Both the position numbers and the translations under genes were made by a program. A model generated the notes under the pieces. That model was not told the DNA's origin, made no database searches, and saw only the letters and a program-made list of their open reading frames with translations. From contig CAYWKD010000009.1 in NCBI GenBank assembly GCA_964458705.1, forward strand, positions 1 through 64,000: a DNA stretch of 64,000 nucleotides, read 5' to 3'. Positions 53,577 through 62,283 of this stretch are shown in pieces (position 1 is the first letter of the stretch; the number at the start of each line of letters is the position of its first letter). This DNA is from JAAUTG01 sp964458705. GTDB lineage: Bacteria; Bacteroidota; Bacteroidia; Chitinophagales; Saprospiraceae.

Positions 53577-54860
53577 TTATTGGTACACAGTGATTTGTTT
53601 CGTAATCACCGAATTGTTCGTCTCGACGGAAAGTAGATATTGTCCGTTTGCTAGTTGTGGTAGTTGCAACTCCAAGGCATTTAAACCATTTGTACTTTCT
53701 GTTTCTACACTCCATAATTTTTGACCCAGCAAATTGAATAAGCTAATCTGAGTCAAAGCCTTAACATTTTTAAAGCCATATACTACATTCAAAGAATGAC
53801 CAACAGGGTTAGGAAAAACGTTGAACGTCTCGAACGCCGAATTTAATGAACTTATGGCTGAAATAGTGCCCAACTCAGATTGTTCAAAAGTAGCAACTCC
53901 TGTACTTGAACCCTCAAAGTCAATAAAGACCAATTTATAAAGTTTACTAGAAGGCGTTTTCACAATATAAGTGGTGCTGTCTGCAAGCAACCATCCACCT
54001 GAAAAATCAAAAGTTTTCCAGTCATATCCAATCACATCAAGGCGCGTACTAAAAGAGTCAGGCACTGTTTCCACCGCAACAACTGCTGGATCAGCTCCTA
54101 CTACTTTTGCTACTTCTACACCAAGGCCATTAAGAATGCCAGTTACTGTATAGTTCAAAATATCACCAGTGCTGGGGTCAAGTAAAGGCGTTACGTATCT
54201 TGTGAAAAGTAAATCAAACCGACCAACAGATAGATCAATAGTCCCACCCTGATCAAAAGAGAAATAAGCCAAGCCATTAGGATAGTTCGTTTTATCAATG
54301 GCTACAGTGGTTTCATCTGAGCCATCAAGGTTTGAAAAAGTAATATTGTAAGTCGTAAAAACAAGCGACTCTATTTTGAACTTCTTAAATTCGCCACTTC
54401 TGAGTTTTATAACAAAAACTTCCTCACCTAGTACTGTTCTAGAAGTTGGATCATAGGCACCCCATCCATAATCGAAAGGGTTCACCTTATTTCTAGTATC
54501 GTTCAAGGCTCCAAAAGCCCAGTTTTCTTCATCATTGTAAACCCTAGTAAACAAGGTGTCAAATACTGTAACCTCAGCTAATTCCAAAGCATCAGTTCGG
54601 TATAGTTCTACAGTTGGAGCTGGTGCACCAAAAGTTGAAGAAGAGGCCTCGTTCACATGAACTCCAGCATCCTGCTGCCCAAAGGTAGTAAAAACTAAAT
54701 CCCAACTGTCGTTGCTGACTTCTACACTTGACTGACTTTCAAGACTATAAAAAGCTTGGTTGGAATAGCCAGCTCCCGCCGAAATCTGAACAAAATCTTG
54801 TGCAGTTAATACTCCAAATGCAGTAGTAAATAATACTGCTAATGATAAAAACGATTTCAT
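53577..54860 (-). CDS. HmuY-like protein with a T9SS type A C-terminal sorting domain
   Basis: 427 residues with a signal peptide (about 1-20). Two HmuY-like halves: the first (about 25-175) has SVEVSNDSWDLVFTTFG and EVFVIKLRSGEFKKFKIESL; the second (about 190-340) has YFSFDQGGTIDLSVGRFDLLF and TTYIVKTPSSKLYKLVFIDFEG. HmuY of Porphyromonas binds haem and feeds the TonB receptor HmuR. The C-terminal 80 residues (about 347-427) are a T9SS sorting domain: NVFPNPVGHSLNV, ISLFNLLGQKLW, LANGQYLLSVE and VITKQITVYQ. So it is secreted and attached to or released from the surface. The location near the TonB receptor supports haem or iron capture. Confidence 0.82.
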   Translation of the reverse strand: MKSFLSLAVLFTTAFGVLTAQDFVQISAGAGYSNQAFYSLESQSSVEVSNDSWDLVFTTFGQQDAGVHVNEASSSTFGAPAPTVELYRTDALELAEVTVFDTLFTRVYNDEENWAFGALNDTRNKVNPFDYGWGAYDPTSRTVLGEEVFVIKLRSGEFKKFKIESLVFTTYNITFSNLDGSDETTVAIDKTNYPNGLAYFSFDQGGTIDLSVGRFDLLFTRYVTPLLDPSTGDILNYTVTGILNGLGVEVAKVVGADPAVVAVETVPDSFSTRLDVIGYDWKTFDFSGGWLLADSTTYIVKTPSSKLYKLVFIDFEGSSTGVATFEQSELGTISAISSLNSAFETFNVFPNPVGHSLNVVYGFKNVKALTQISLFNLLGQKLWSVETESTNGLNALELQLPQLANGQYLLSVETNNSVITKQITVYQ

Positions 54861-55070
54861 TTTAATTACTATTTTTATTTAGACAAAATCCAGTTAACGA
54901 AAACGAAGATAAAACTTTTTTACAATATTTCGTAGCTCTTTCACCTCAATTTAAGTTAAATGGCAAAATAAACACAAGGGTACAGGCAAAAAAAATCCTA
55001 CCTAATAAACATAGAACGCTGGAGTTGACCGAAGCAGCGACCTTTATAACAATCCTAACATACAGCTAAC

Positions 55071-56432
55071 ATGGATTTACTATGTTTGCATCCTATGATG
55101 AAACAAGCAAAATTCTCTACCATTCCTTTTCATCCAGCCAAAGCACCATTTTTCTATGGCTGGTGGATCGTGGTCGTCGGCACAGTTGGTGTATTGATGT
55201 CCGCACCTGGGCAAACAATTGGCATTTCTACTTTTACAGATAGTTTAATTGAAGCACTACACATCAGTAGAGATCAGTTAAGTTGGGCGTACATGATCGG
55301 AACGATCCTAAGTGCTACGCTACTCACCAGAGCAGGTCAACTCTACGATCGCTTCGGTGCAAGACCCATAGCCATGATTGCTGCTATCTGCCTAGCAAGT
55401 GGCTTGCTCTATTTGAGCCAAATCGATCGAGTAGCTTTATTTGTAACTCAAAGCACCAACATTGCGATCCAGTGGACGAGCTTCGTTTGCGTGTTGCTGG
55501 GCTTTTTAGCCATTCGCTTCTTCGGTCAAGGCGTCCTCACGCTAGTTTCGAGAGGCATGATGATGAAATGGTTCGACCGAAAGCGAGGCTTTGCATTAGG
55601 ATTTAGTAACTTCTTTATGGCTATTGGATTTTCTTTTGCACCACTCACTTTTGAATGGCTTATCCAAAGCTACGGCTGGAGAGGTGCTTGGCAGTTTCTT
55701 GCAATGATTCTAGCTTTTTCTTGCCCCATTTTTATTTTTCTGTTTTTCAGAAATGACCCAGCCGATAGCGATCTATTGCCCGATGGAAAAATGAGTAAAA
55801 AAAGACAAAATCGCCCTCAGAGGTTTGTTACTTCCAAAGACTTTACACTCAATGAGGCACGAAGCGAGTTCAGTTTTTGGGTAATTGCTGCCCTATTGTC
55901 CATGAATGGACTCTACCAAACAGGATTCGCATTCAATATTGTGTCCATCTTTGAACAAATAGGCAGCTCTCGTGCCGAAGCAGTGCAAATCTTTCCATGG
56001 ATTGCGGGCGTAGCAGGACTTAGCACCTTAATATTCAGCATTATGAGCGACTATGTCAAGATTAAATATTTACTTTTTGCTAAAGCCATCGCAGCGTTTG
56101 CCGCTCTTTTAGGATTTATCTACCTAGAAACAGGCAAACCAGCCTACTATGCACTCATCGTTGGAAACGGCATAATGACCTCTTTATATGGCGTAATCGG
56201 TGCCGTTGTTTGGATTCGCTTTTATGGGAAATTCCACCTTGGCGCAATACTTGGGCAAGTGATGATGCTTTCTGTGTTTTCAAGTGCATTAGGCCCTATC
56301 TTATTCAGCAAATCCTTTACCGTTTTCAATACTTACGACGGCGCTGCTTGGCTATGTTTGGCAATATTTTTCATTCTTTTTGTGGGAACTTTCTTTGTAA
56401 GAAATCCTCAGCCAACTCAAATGTCCAACTGA
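55071..56432 (+). CDS. MFS transporter
   Basis: About 453 residues (Met9/Met10 at 55095/55098 are possible later starts). Twelve membrane helices in two halves with a polar loop in the middle (KMSKKRQNRPQRF). The first helix FFYGWWIVVVGTVGVLMSA and the inter-helix signature RAGQLYDRFGARPIAMIAA are typical of the oxalate/formate-type and monocarboxylate-type MFS groups. It moves a small solute across the inner membrane using a gradient; the substrate cannot be read from sequence. It is monocistronic, with an inverted-repeat region downstream. Confidence 0.9.
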   Translation: MDLLCLHPMMKQAKFSTIPFHPAKAPFFYGWWIVVVGTVGVLMSAPGQTIGISTFTDSLIEALHISRDQLSWAYMIGTILSATLLTRAGQLYDRFGARPIAMIAAICLASGLLYLSQIDRVALFVTQSTNIAIQWTSFVCVLLGFLAIRFFGQGVLTLVSRGMMMKWFDRKRGFALGFSNFFMAIGFSFAPLTFEWLIQSYGWRGAWQFLAMILAFSCPIFIFLFFRNDPADSDLLPDGKMSKKRQNRPQRFVTSKDFTLNEARSEFSFWVIAALLSMNGLYQTGFAFNIVSIFEQIGSSRAEAVQIFPWIAGVAGLSTLIFSIMSDYVKIKYLLFAKAIAAFAALLGFIYLETGKPAYYALIVGNGIMTSLYGVIGAVVWIRFYGKFHLGAILGQVMMLSVFSSALGPILFSKSFTVFNTYDGAAWLCLAIFFILFVGTFFVRNPQPTQMSN

Positions 56433-56442
56433 CTAGAATAAC

Positions 56443-56575
56443 TGACGTTACGCAAAACAACGATAGCTAGTTATTCAACCTTATTTCTTTTTTATCAAGA
56501 AAAAAGAACAAGACCCAATAGTAATCAACACTTGAAACAGTAGATTATCAAATTGTGCGTAACATCAGCTCTTAA
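56443..56575. repeat. Inverted-repeat element, possible MITE or IS remnant
   Basis: About 18 bases near 56444-56461 (CTGACGTTACGCAAAAC) recur as an inverted, slightly diverged copy at 56556-56573 (complement reads CTGATGTTACGCACAA). The ends match in 14 of 16 positions. The interior is AT-rich, holds an A/T hairpin (56485-56508) and no coding frame. A third, direct copy of the end lies at 44265-44280. No target-site duplication is evident. Confidence 0.4.
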
Positions 56576-56600
56576 GTTAAAATACTAGTCATCATCACTC

Positions 56601-57374
56601 CTATTTTTCAATATCTTGAATCCCTTTTGTCATTATTTTGTACAATTCCAGCCAATGTGAATGGCTTTTGAGCAAATGCAAATGACCTTCGATTGTAACT
56701 TTATCTCCTCGAATGGCAGGTCCTGTTTGCATATCCACAGGTCGGTTTGATTGGACTTTTAAAGCGGTCTCTTGAATTAGTGGCTTCAATAATTCAAATG
56801 GAACAGAGCGCTCATGCAATAGCGATGCTGCAACATGATAGCAATAATTGGTAAAATTGTTAGCAAAAACGGCTGCTAGGTGAAGTTGGCTGCGTTGTTC
56901 ATCGTCAATTTTATAAACTTTTGGGGAAATATTTTGCGCTAAACCCAGCAACTGTTCAGAATCATTAGATGAATTAGCATAAATACAAATGGGTACTTCT
57001 GCCCAATTGATAGATTTCTCGATGGAAAAAGATTGAAGTGGATACAACACCCCGAATCGTTCAAAGTGAGCAGCCAATACAGTGCTAGATGTCGCCCCTG
57101 AGGTATGCACAACTAAAGCCTTTGTCCTGATCTGCGCCGCTACCTCCTCAATAGCATCATCATTGACGGCTAAAATAATCAAGCCAGTTACTTTAAGTTT
57201 TGACAAATCCTGAATAGGTTCAGCATCGACTAGCTGGGCAAGTTTAGTTGATTTTTGCACTTGCCGACTGAATACTTGTACAATATTTAATCCTAATGCG
57301 TGCAACTTTCGAGCGAGATGATAGCCTACGTTGCCGGTGCCAATGATGCTCACTTTTCCAAATTTCTTACTCAA
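56601..57374 (-). CDS. DUF2520 family NAD(P)-binding protein
   Basis: 257 residues, starting with TTG (no in-frame ATG or GTG upstream fits). Rossmann fold: VSIIGTGNVGYHLARKL (8-24), LIILAVNDDAI, VVHTSGATSSTVL, LYPLQSFS, then the helical C-terminal half with LHLAAVFANNFTNYCYHVA. The family resembles ketopantoate/pyrroline-5-carboxylate reductases (F420-type fold) but its substrate is not known to me. It is divergent from the GH3-type gene, with only 50 bases between the starts, so they share a promoter region. Confidence 0.88.
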   Translation of the reverse strand: MSKKFGKVSIIGTGNVGYHLARKLHALGLNIVQVFSRQVQKSTKLAQLVDAEPIQDLSKLKVTGLIILAVNDDAIEEVAAQIRTKALVVHTSGATSSTVLAAHFERFGVLYPLQSFSIEKSINWAEVPICIYANSSNDSEQLLGLAQNISPKVYKIDDEQRSQLHLAAVFANNFTNYCYHVAASLLHERSVPFELLKPLIQETALKVQSNRPVDMQTGPAIRGDKVTIEGHLHLLKSHSHWLELYKIMTKGIQDIEK

Positions 57375-57398
57375 TTTTCTTACTTTTATAAGCTGTTT

Positions 57399-57406
57399 TA
57401 CCTTTG
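57399..57406 (+). promoter_or_regulatory. Candidate -7 element for the GH3-type gene
   Basis: TACCTTTG matches TAnnTTTG and ends 18 bases before the ATG at 57425. This short leader supports 57425 rather than an in-frame upstream codon as the start. Confidence 0.5.
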
Positions 57407-57424
57407 CAAAACAAACAACAAACT

Positions 57425-58924
57425 ATGGGAATCAAATCCACACTTATCCGCTATTTCGCTAAAGGTACTGTTAAAAACATTCAACGCTGGTCAGCAAATG
57501 CGGTTCAAGCACAAGAAGTCATACGTCAATATCTCATAAAAACAGCTACTAACACTGCTTTTGGAAAAGATCGTGATTTCCATAAAATTAAAAACTACAA
57601 GGACTTCAAAGCACATATCCATATTCAGGATTACGAGCAATTACGCCCCTACATCGACCGGATAAAGGCAGGTGAGTCCAACGTACTTTGGAAGGGCATT
57701 CCGAAGTATTTTGCTAAAACATCGGGCACAACATCGGGAGTAAAATATATTCCTATTACTAAAGAGAGTATTCCCAACCACTTTAATTCCGCCAGAAATG
57801 CTCTTTTCCTTTATGCTGCTGAAACGAATAACTGGCAATTCATAGAAGGTAAATTAATTTTTCTTTCTGGCAGTCCTAAGCTAAGTAAAACCAATGGTAT
57901 TTTGACTGGAAGACTATCGGGTATTTCCAACCACATGATTCCGAATTGGTTGAAGGGCAATCAGTTACCAAGTTGGGAAGTCAACTGTATTGAAGATTGG
58001 GAAGAAAAAATAGAACGCATTGTAGAGGAAACGATTCAACAAGATATGCGACTTATCAGTGGCATACCACCTTGGGTACAAATGTATTACGAGCGGCTGC
58101 TAGAAAGAACGGGTAAAGCCAACATTAAGTCCATTTTTCCAAACTATTCTGTCTTTGTGTATGGTGGTGTGAATTTTGAGCCTTATCGAAGTACACTAGA
58201 AAATCTAGTAGGCAAAAGTATTGACAGCGTGGAAGTTTATCCAGCTTCTGAAGGATTCATTGCTTTTCAAGATAGCCAAAAAGAAAAGGGACTATTGCTC
58301 AATGCCAACTCAGGTATCTTTTTTGAATTTATTCCTTCGGATGAATTTTATAACGAACATCCAACGCGGCTTTCGCTAGGGGAAGTCGAAATAGGTATCA
58401 ACTATGTAATTATCATTAACAGCACAGCGGGACTTTGGGGCTACAACATTGGCGATACAGTAGAATTTGTCTCCCTTAACCCTTATAGAATAATCGTTAC
58501 AGGACGTATCAAACACTTCATTTCTGCTTTTGGAGAGCACGTTATTGGCAAAGAAGTAGAGCAAGCGATGCTCGCAGTGTGTAAAAAACTCCGTGCAAGT
58601 GTGGTGGAATTCACTGTCGCACCCAATGTAAACCCAGTAGAAGGTGGCTTGCCTTATCACGAATGGTTTGTAGAATTTGAGCAGCATCCTAGCAGCATAG
58701 AGCAATTCGAAAAGCAATTAGACCAACTAATGTTGCAACAAAATATTTATTACCAAGATTTGATTGCTGGAAACATTTTACAGCCGCTAAAAATCAAAGT
58801 GCTACAAAAAGATGCTTTCCGAAATTACATGAAAACCAAAGGTAAATTGGGCGGACAAAACAAAGTGCCACGTCTGAGCAATGATCGAAAAGTAGTGGAA
58901 GAACTAGCGCAGTTCACAAAATAA
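57425..58924 (+). CDS. GH3 auxin-responsive-promoter family acyl-adenylate ligase
   Basis: 499 residues from the ATG at 57425. Recognisable adenylation motifs: FAKTSGTTSGVKYIPIT (about 92-108, phosphate loop), VYGGVNFEPYR, EVYPASEGFIAFQ (second ATP motif), GYNIGDTVEFVS and RIKHFISAFGEHV (the hinge region). GH3 enzymes in plants conjugate amino acids to acyl-adenylates such as jasmonate and auxin; bacterial homologues exist in Bacteroidota without a settled substrate. It may conjugate an amino acid or amine to a fatty or aromatic acid. The divergent DUF2520 neighbour could be functionally linked. Confidence 0.9.
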   Translation: MGIKSTLIRYFAKGTVKNIQRWSANAVQAQEVIRQYLIKTATNTAFGKDRDFHKIKNYKDFKAHIHIQDYEQLRPYIDRIKAGESNVLWKGIPKYFAKTSGTTSGVKYIPITKESIPNHFNSARNALFLYAAETNNWQFIEGKLIFLSGSPKLSKTNGILTGRLSGISNHMIPNWLKGNQLPSWEVNCIEDWEEKIERIVEETIQQDMRLISGIPPWVQMYYERLLERTGKANIKSIFPNYSVFVYGGVNFEPYRSTLENLVGKSIDSVEVYPASEGFIAFQDSQKEKGLLLNANSGIFFEFIPSDEFYNEHPTRLSLGEVEIGINYVIIINSTAGLWGYNIGDTVEFVSLNPYRIIVTGRIKHFISAFGEHVIGKEVEQAMLAVCKKLRASVVEFTVAPNVNPVEGGLPYHEWFVEFEQHPSSIEQFEKQLDQLMLQQNIYYQDLIAGNILQPLKIKVLQKDAFRNYMKTKGKLGGQNKVPRLSNDRKVVEELAQFTK

Positions 58925-58930
58925 AAAAGG

Positions 58931-59551
58931 CTAATCCAATACGAATTCCTTATTCATCTCAACAACCCAAATTCCCCTTAACTCATTCACATTATAACCC
59001 ACCGCCTTGTCATTCGGGTAAAGTTCTTTTATCTTGGTCAGCGTATTGGCAGCAATGTCTTCATTAGGTTTTCCATGACACTGCAAGCACATTTGATTAG
59101 CAAGGATCGGATAATATCCTACCATCTTATCACCCACTTCTCTTATTTGAGGTAGCGCTTTTTCTCCATCTGCTAATCGCATTTTTGTCGTAGCGATATA
59201 GCTTAATTCAGAATCATTGGCTGCATTACTCGGGTTTCTATTCTTGTCAGAGACTCTTTTTATTTTGACTTTTTGTACTGTGGACATACTATCAGTCAAT
59301 GGAATTGCTTGAATGTTGCAAAAATCTAATGCTCCTTCTGTACCTTTTGTATTAATGGCATTAAAAAGATTTTTCCCTAATACCGCTTTAGTGGACAATG
59401 CGTATTTCATTCCCAAATCTACGTAAGAAACTTCCGCCTGCTTTTCCACTTGAGTAGTTGCCGCATCAGTTGTTTTTTCTTCCGATGGGGTACAATTAAT
59501 AGCCGACAGTAAAATGGCACTTGAAATAGTAAAATTGATAATATTCTTCAT
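58931..59551 (-). CDS. DUF3365 (Tll0287-like) haem-binding lipoprotein
   Basis: 206 residues from the ATG at 59551; a longer frame adds 13 residues without signal-like character. Lipobox LLSAINC follows. Residues about 45-200 match the Tll0287-like/DUF3365 domain: GALDFCNIQAIPL, KRVSDKNRNPSNAAND, and MCLQCHG, a CxxCH c-type haem site. Such domains are small periplasmic haem-binding or sensory modules with a PAS-like fold. Ends 6 bases from the convergent GH3-type gene. It may sense redox state or gases or act as an electron carrier. Confidence 0.85.
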   Translation of the reverse strand: MKNIINFTISSAILLSAINCTPSEEKTTDAATTQVEKQAEVSYVDLGMKYALSTKAVLGKNLFNAINTKGTEGALDFCNIQAIPLTDSMSTVQKVKIKRVSDKNRNPSNAANDSELSYIATTKMRLADGEKALPQIREVGDKMVGYYPILANQMCLQCHGKPNEDIAANTLTKIKELYPNDKAVGYNVNELRGIWVVEMNKEFVLD

Positions 59552-59741
59552 TGTAGTATAATTTGCTGCCAAATTAACGCATTTCATCACTTAAAAGAGT
59601 GATACTGATCACTTAGCCATTAATAGGGATACAACTCTCCTCTGAAGCATGAAAATTTTCTGCCATTTGGTTACGTTCATGCCATAACTTACACTTCTAA
59701 AAAACGTACATTAAGCATCATTCATTCATAAACCATTTTTC

Positions 59742-60494
59742 ATGAAAACAGTATTCTTTTCTATGGCAGCACTTTTTTTTCTTCAAGGATTGAACGCACA
59801 AGTAGATAAAAAATATGTTGGCACTTACCAAAGTGCTCAAGCCGATTTAAAAATAGCCGTATTTAAGACCACAGAAACCTCATTTGAAGTGCATCTCTTA
59901 GCGGAAGGTCAGTTTTATAGAGGTACAGCCAGCCCAACATTTGGTATTTTGATGGGGACTTACGATTATCATAGCAATCCAATCGGGTTTTCGATTTCTA
60001 AGATTTTAGGGCAATATCTTATTACTTCGGACGGTCTGGACATTGCTTTGGAAAGAACTTCGGAAGCCCCTTCTGACTTGAGTAAACTCGCTAAAAAGCC
60101 AACTACAACAAGCACTTCACCATCCAATACTACTAATTCAGGCAATGAAACGAGTGTTTCTAAGCAATACAAGCAACGCATTGTGGGCAAGCGGCTACTT
60201 TATCTTTACACTGGCAACGGTTATTCTGAGAAATGGCACTATGATCTTTGCTCGAATGGCACTTTTTATTTTTATGCCAATTCTAGTTACTTGAGTAGTG
60301 GTTTCTCAGGGGTTACACAAAGTGATGATACTGGAAACTGGCAGGTAATCGCTAGGGGCAATCAAAATATCTTGGTGCTAAGCTCACAAAAAAATGGCAC
60401 TAGCGAATTCAACCTTACCAATAGAGCCGATGCGAGCGAGCTGAACTTGAACAATAATCGTTATTTCATTACGAAGAATGAAAGCTGCCCCTAG
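59742..60494 (+). CDS. Exported hypothetical protein
   Basis: 250 residues. Signal peptide (about 1-19, ending GLNAQ). Two beta-rich halves are joined by a Thr/Ser-rich linker (about 119-140; TTTSTSPSNTTNSG). The second half has the pattern GKRLLYLYTGNGYSEKWHYD, GTFYFYANSSYLSSG, GNWQVIARGNQNILVL, reminiscent of a lipocalin-like barrel. A pair of Cys residues (DLCSNG and the near-terminal ESCP) could form a disulfide. I do not recognise the family. It is monocistronic between the DUF3365 gene and rseP. Confidence 0.65.
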   Translation: MKTVFFSMAALFFLQGLNAQVDKKYVGTYQSAQADLKIAVFKTTETSFEVHLLAEGQFYRGTASPTFGILMGTYDYHSNPIGFSISKILGQYLITSDGLDIALERTSEAPSDLSKLAKKPTTTSTSPSNTTNSGNETSVSKQYKQRIVGKRLLYLYTGNGYSEKWHYDLCSNGTFYFYANSSYLSSGFSGVTQSDDTGNWQVIARGNQNILVLSSQKNGTSEFNLTNRADASELNLNNNRYFITKNESCP

Positions 60495-60829
60495 GGTTGA
60501 TTTAGCTTAATCCTCTAGCTTTCAATTCCATATACTTATTGACGACTCCGTCTAGTATATGCAGACTACTGAGCGAAACAATCTAACTTTTTACCAATTA
60601 ATGTCGATAAAATTGTTATTGATCGATCAAATTGGCTTGCTAATCATTTAAGGTGTAAATATTTATCTACCTTTGCGGCGCAATTTCAACAGATTTGCAT
60701 AAAATGGTGTTCTTAATCCGAATTAGCTTATAACTAAAACCTATAATTGATAATATCTGAGTAGTGTGTTTGGAATTTTACAGTAACTCGCATAACAAAT
60801 CTTCTCTACTCAATCACTAAATAGAACAA
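60495..60829. other. Intergenic region, 335 bp, upstream of rseP
   Basis: AT-rich gap with the -7 element at 60668-60675. No terminator-like hairpin stands out after the hypothetical gene, and no RNA gene is seen. Confidence 0.5.
60668..60675 (+). promoter_or_regulatory. Candidate -7 element for rseP
   Basis: TACCTTTG matches TAnnTTTG, 155 bases before the rseP ATG, implying a long leader. No matching -33 TTG at 19 bases, so moderate confidence. Confidence 0.45.
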
Positions 60830-62215
60830 ATGGTATTTTTAATCAAAGCAGGACAATTAATTTTGAGTTTGTCCATTCTGATTGTCCTACACGAATTTGG
60901 ACATTTTCTTCCCGCAAAATTATTTGGCACAAGGGTAGAAAAATTCTATCTATTTTTTAATCCCTGGTTCTCTGTCTTCAAGAAAAAAATTGGAGAAACA
61001 GAGTATGGGTTGGGTTGGTTACCACTGGGAGGATACGTCAAAATCTCTGGAATGATTGACGAAAGTATGGACAGAGAACAAATGAAGCAGGCTCCTCAGC
61101 CTTGGGAATTTCGCTCTAAGCCAGCATGGCAACGCTTGATTATAATGCTTGGCGGCGTAACCGTCAATTTCATACTGGGTTTCTTTATTTATGGTATGGT
61201 ATTTTGGGTATGGGGGCAAGAGTTTTTGCCAAATGAAAACGCTAAGTATGGTATGTACGTAGATTCTCTAGGCTACGAAATGGGTTTGCGAGATGGTGAT
61301 AAGTTAGTAGCTGTCGGTGATGTTGTGGTAGAAAAATTCAATGATGGAATCATTATAAGAGAAGTAGTCATCAATGGTGCAAGTGAAATGAGCGTTGAAC
61401 GGGATAGCAAAACAGTAACTATTCCAATTGACAATGAAAAATGGACAAAAATCCTTTCGAGTCAAGAAGCAGCAAAAGGGTTATTTTCTCCTAGAATGCC
61501 TATGGTAATTCAAGAACTACAGCCCAACGGCACAGCCGAGAAAGTTGGTATAAAAATAGGTGATCGAATAATTGGTTTAAATGATACTCCAACCCCTTAT
61601 TTTCAAGATTTTAGAAAAGCAATCGTAAAGGCAGCACCAAAGCCTGAAAAAACAAGCCTATTAGAATCTCTCTTTGGAAAGAAAAGAGAAAATGTAACAA
61701 AGGATATTACCGTGAAGGCACTAAGAAGCAATGATACACTGAATTTCACAATGCCGATCACCTACACGGGTATGATTGGTGTGGCAGTAGAAACCTTGGA
61801 GACGACAACAGAATCTTACACACTAGTTCAGGCTTTGCCAAAAGGGGTGAAAGAAGGTTGGAATTTCTTGGGTGTACAAGTTAAAGCATTTGGACAAATG
61901 TTTACTGGCCGCATTAATCCTAGTGATAGTCTAGGTGGATTCGGTTCGATTGGCTCGATGTTCGATGCCCAATGGAATTGGCAAAACTTCTGGCGCATGA
62001 CTGCCATTCTATCGCTCATTCTTGCATTTATGAATTTGCTGCCAATACCAGCTTTAGATGGTGGGCACGTAATGTTTCTACTCTACGAAATGGTAACAGG
62101 GCAGAAGCCAAGCGACCGATTTATGGAAATTGCTACAATGGTAGGCTTTGCTATTCTGCTTGGTCTAGTGCTTTTTGCCAATGTTAATGATATTCGTAAA
62201 TTTTTCTTTAAATAA
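60830..62215 (+). CDS. rseP: Site-2 zinc protease RseP
   Basis: 461 residues. HEFGH (His21, Glu22, His25) in the first membrane helix is the zinc-binding active site, and LLPIPALDGGH near the C-terminus supplies the third ligand Asp. Four membrane helices. Two PDZ-like regions (about 125-190 and 215-300; GLRDGDKLVAVGD, GTAEKVGIKIGDRIIGLND) lie between. It cleaves membrane-bound anti-sigma factors and leftover signal peptides. The cassette with an ECF sigma and membrane anti-sigma at 43-44 kb could be a target, as could others in the genome. hscB follows 68 bases later. Confidence 0.95.
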   Translation: MVFLIKAGQLILSLSILIVLHEFGHFLPAKLFGTRVEKFYLFFNPWFSVFKKKIGETEYGLGWLPLGGYVKISGMIDESMDREQMKQAPQPWEFRSKPAWQRLIIMLGGVTVNFILGFFIYGMVFWVWGQEFLPNENAKYGMYVDSLGYEMGLRDGDKLVAVGDVVVEKFNDGIIIREVVINGASEMSVERDSKTVTIPIDNEKWTKILSSQEAAKGLFSPRMPMVIQELQPNGTAEKVGIKIGDRIIGLNDTPTPYFQDFRKAIVKAAPKPEKTSLLESLFGKKRENVTKDITVKALRSNDTLNFTMPITYTGMIGVAVETLETTTESYTLVQALPKGVKEGWNFLGVQVKAFGQMFTGRINPSDSLGGFGSIGSMFDAQWNWQNFWRMTAILSLILAFMNLLPIPALDGGHVMFLLYEMVTGQKPSDRFMEIATMVGFAILLGLVLFANVNDIRKFFFK

Positions 62216-62231
62216 ATTCCATAGAACCACA

Positions 62232-62262
62232 GATTTCCGAAGTCTTCAAGGCTTCAGAAATC
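62232..62262 (+). terminator. Hairpin between rseP and hscB
   Basis: 11-bp stem with one mismatch: 62232-62242 (GATTTCCGAAG) with 62252-62262. There is no T tract, so it may only reduce read-through or stabilise the end. Confidence 0.4.
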
Positions 62263-62283
62263 TTACTCGCTCAACCTATTCCC

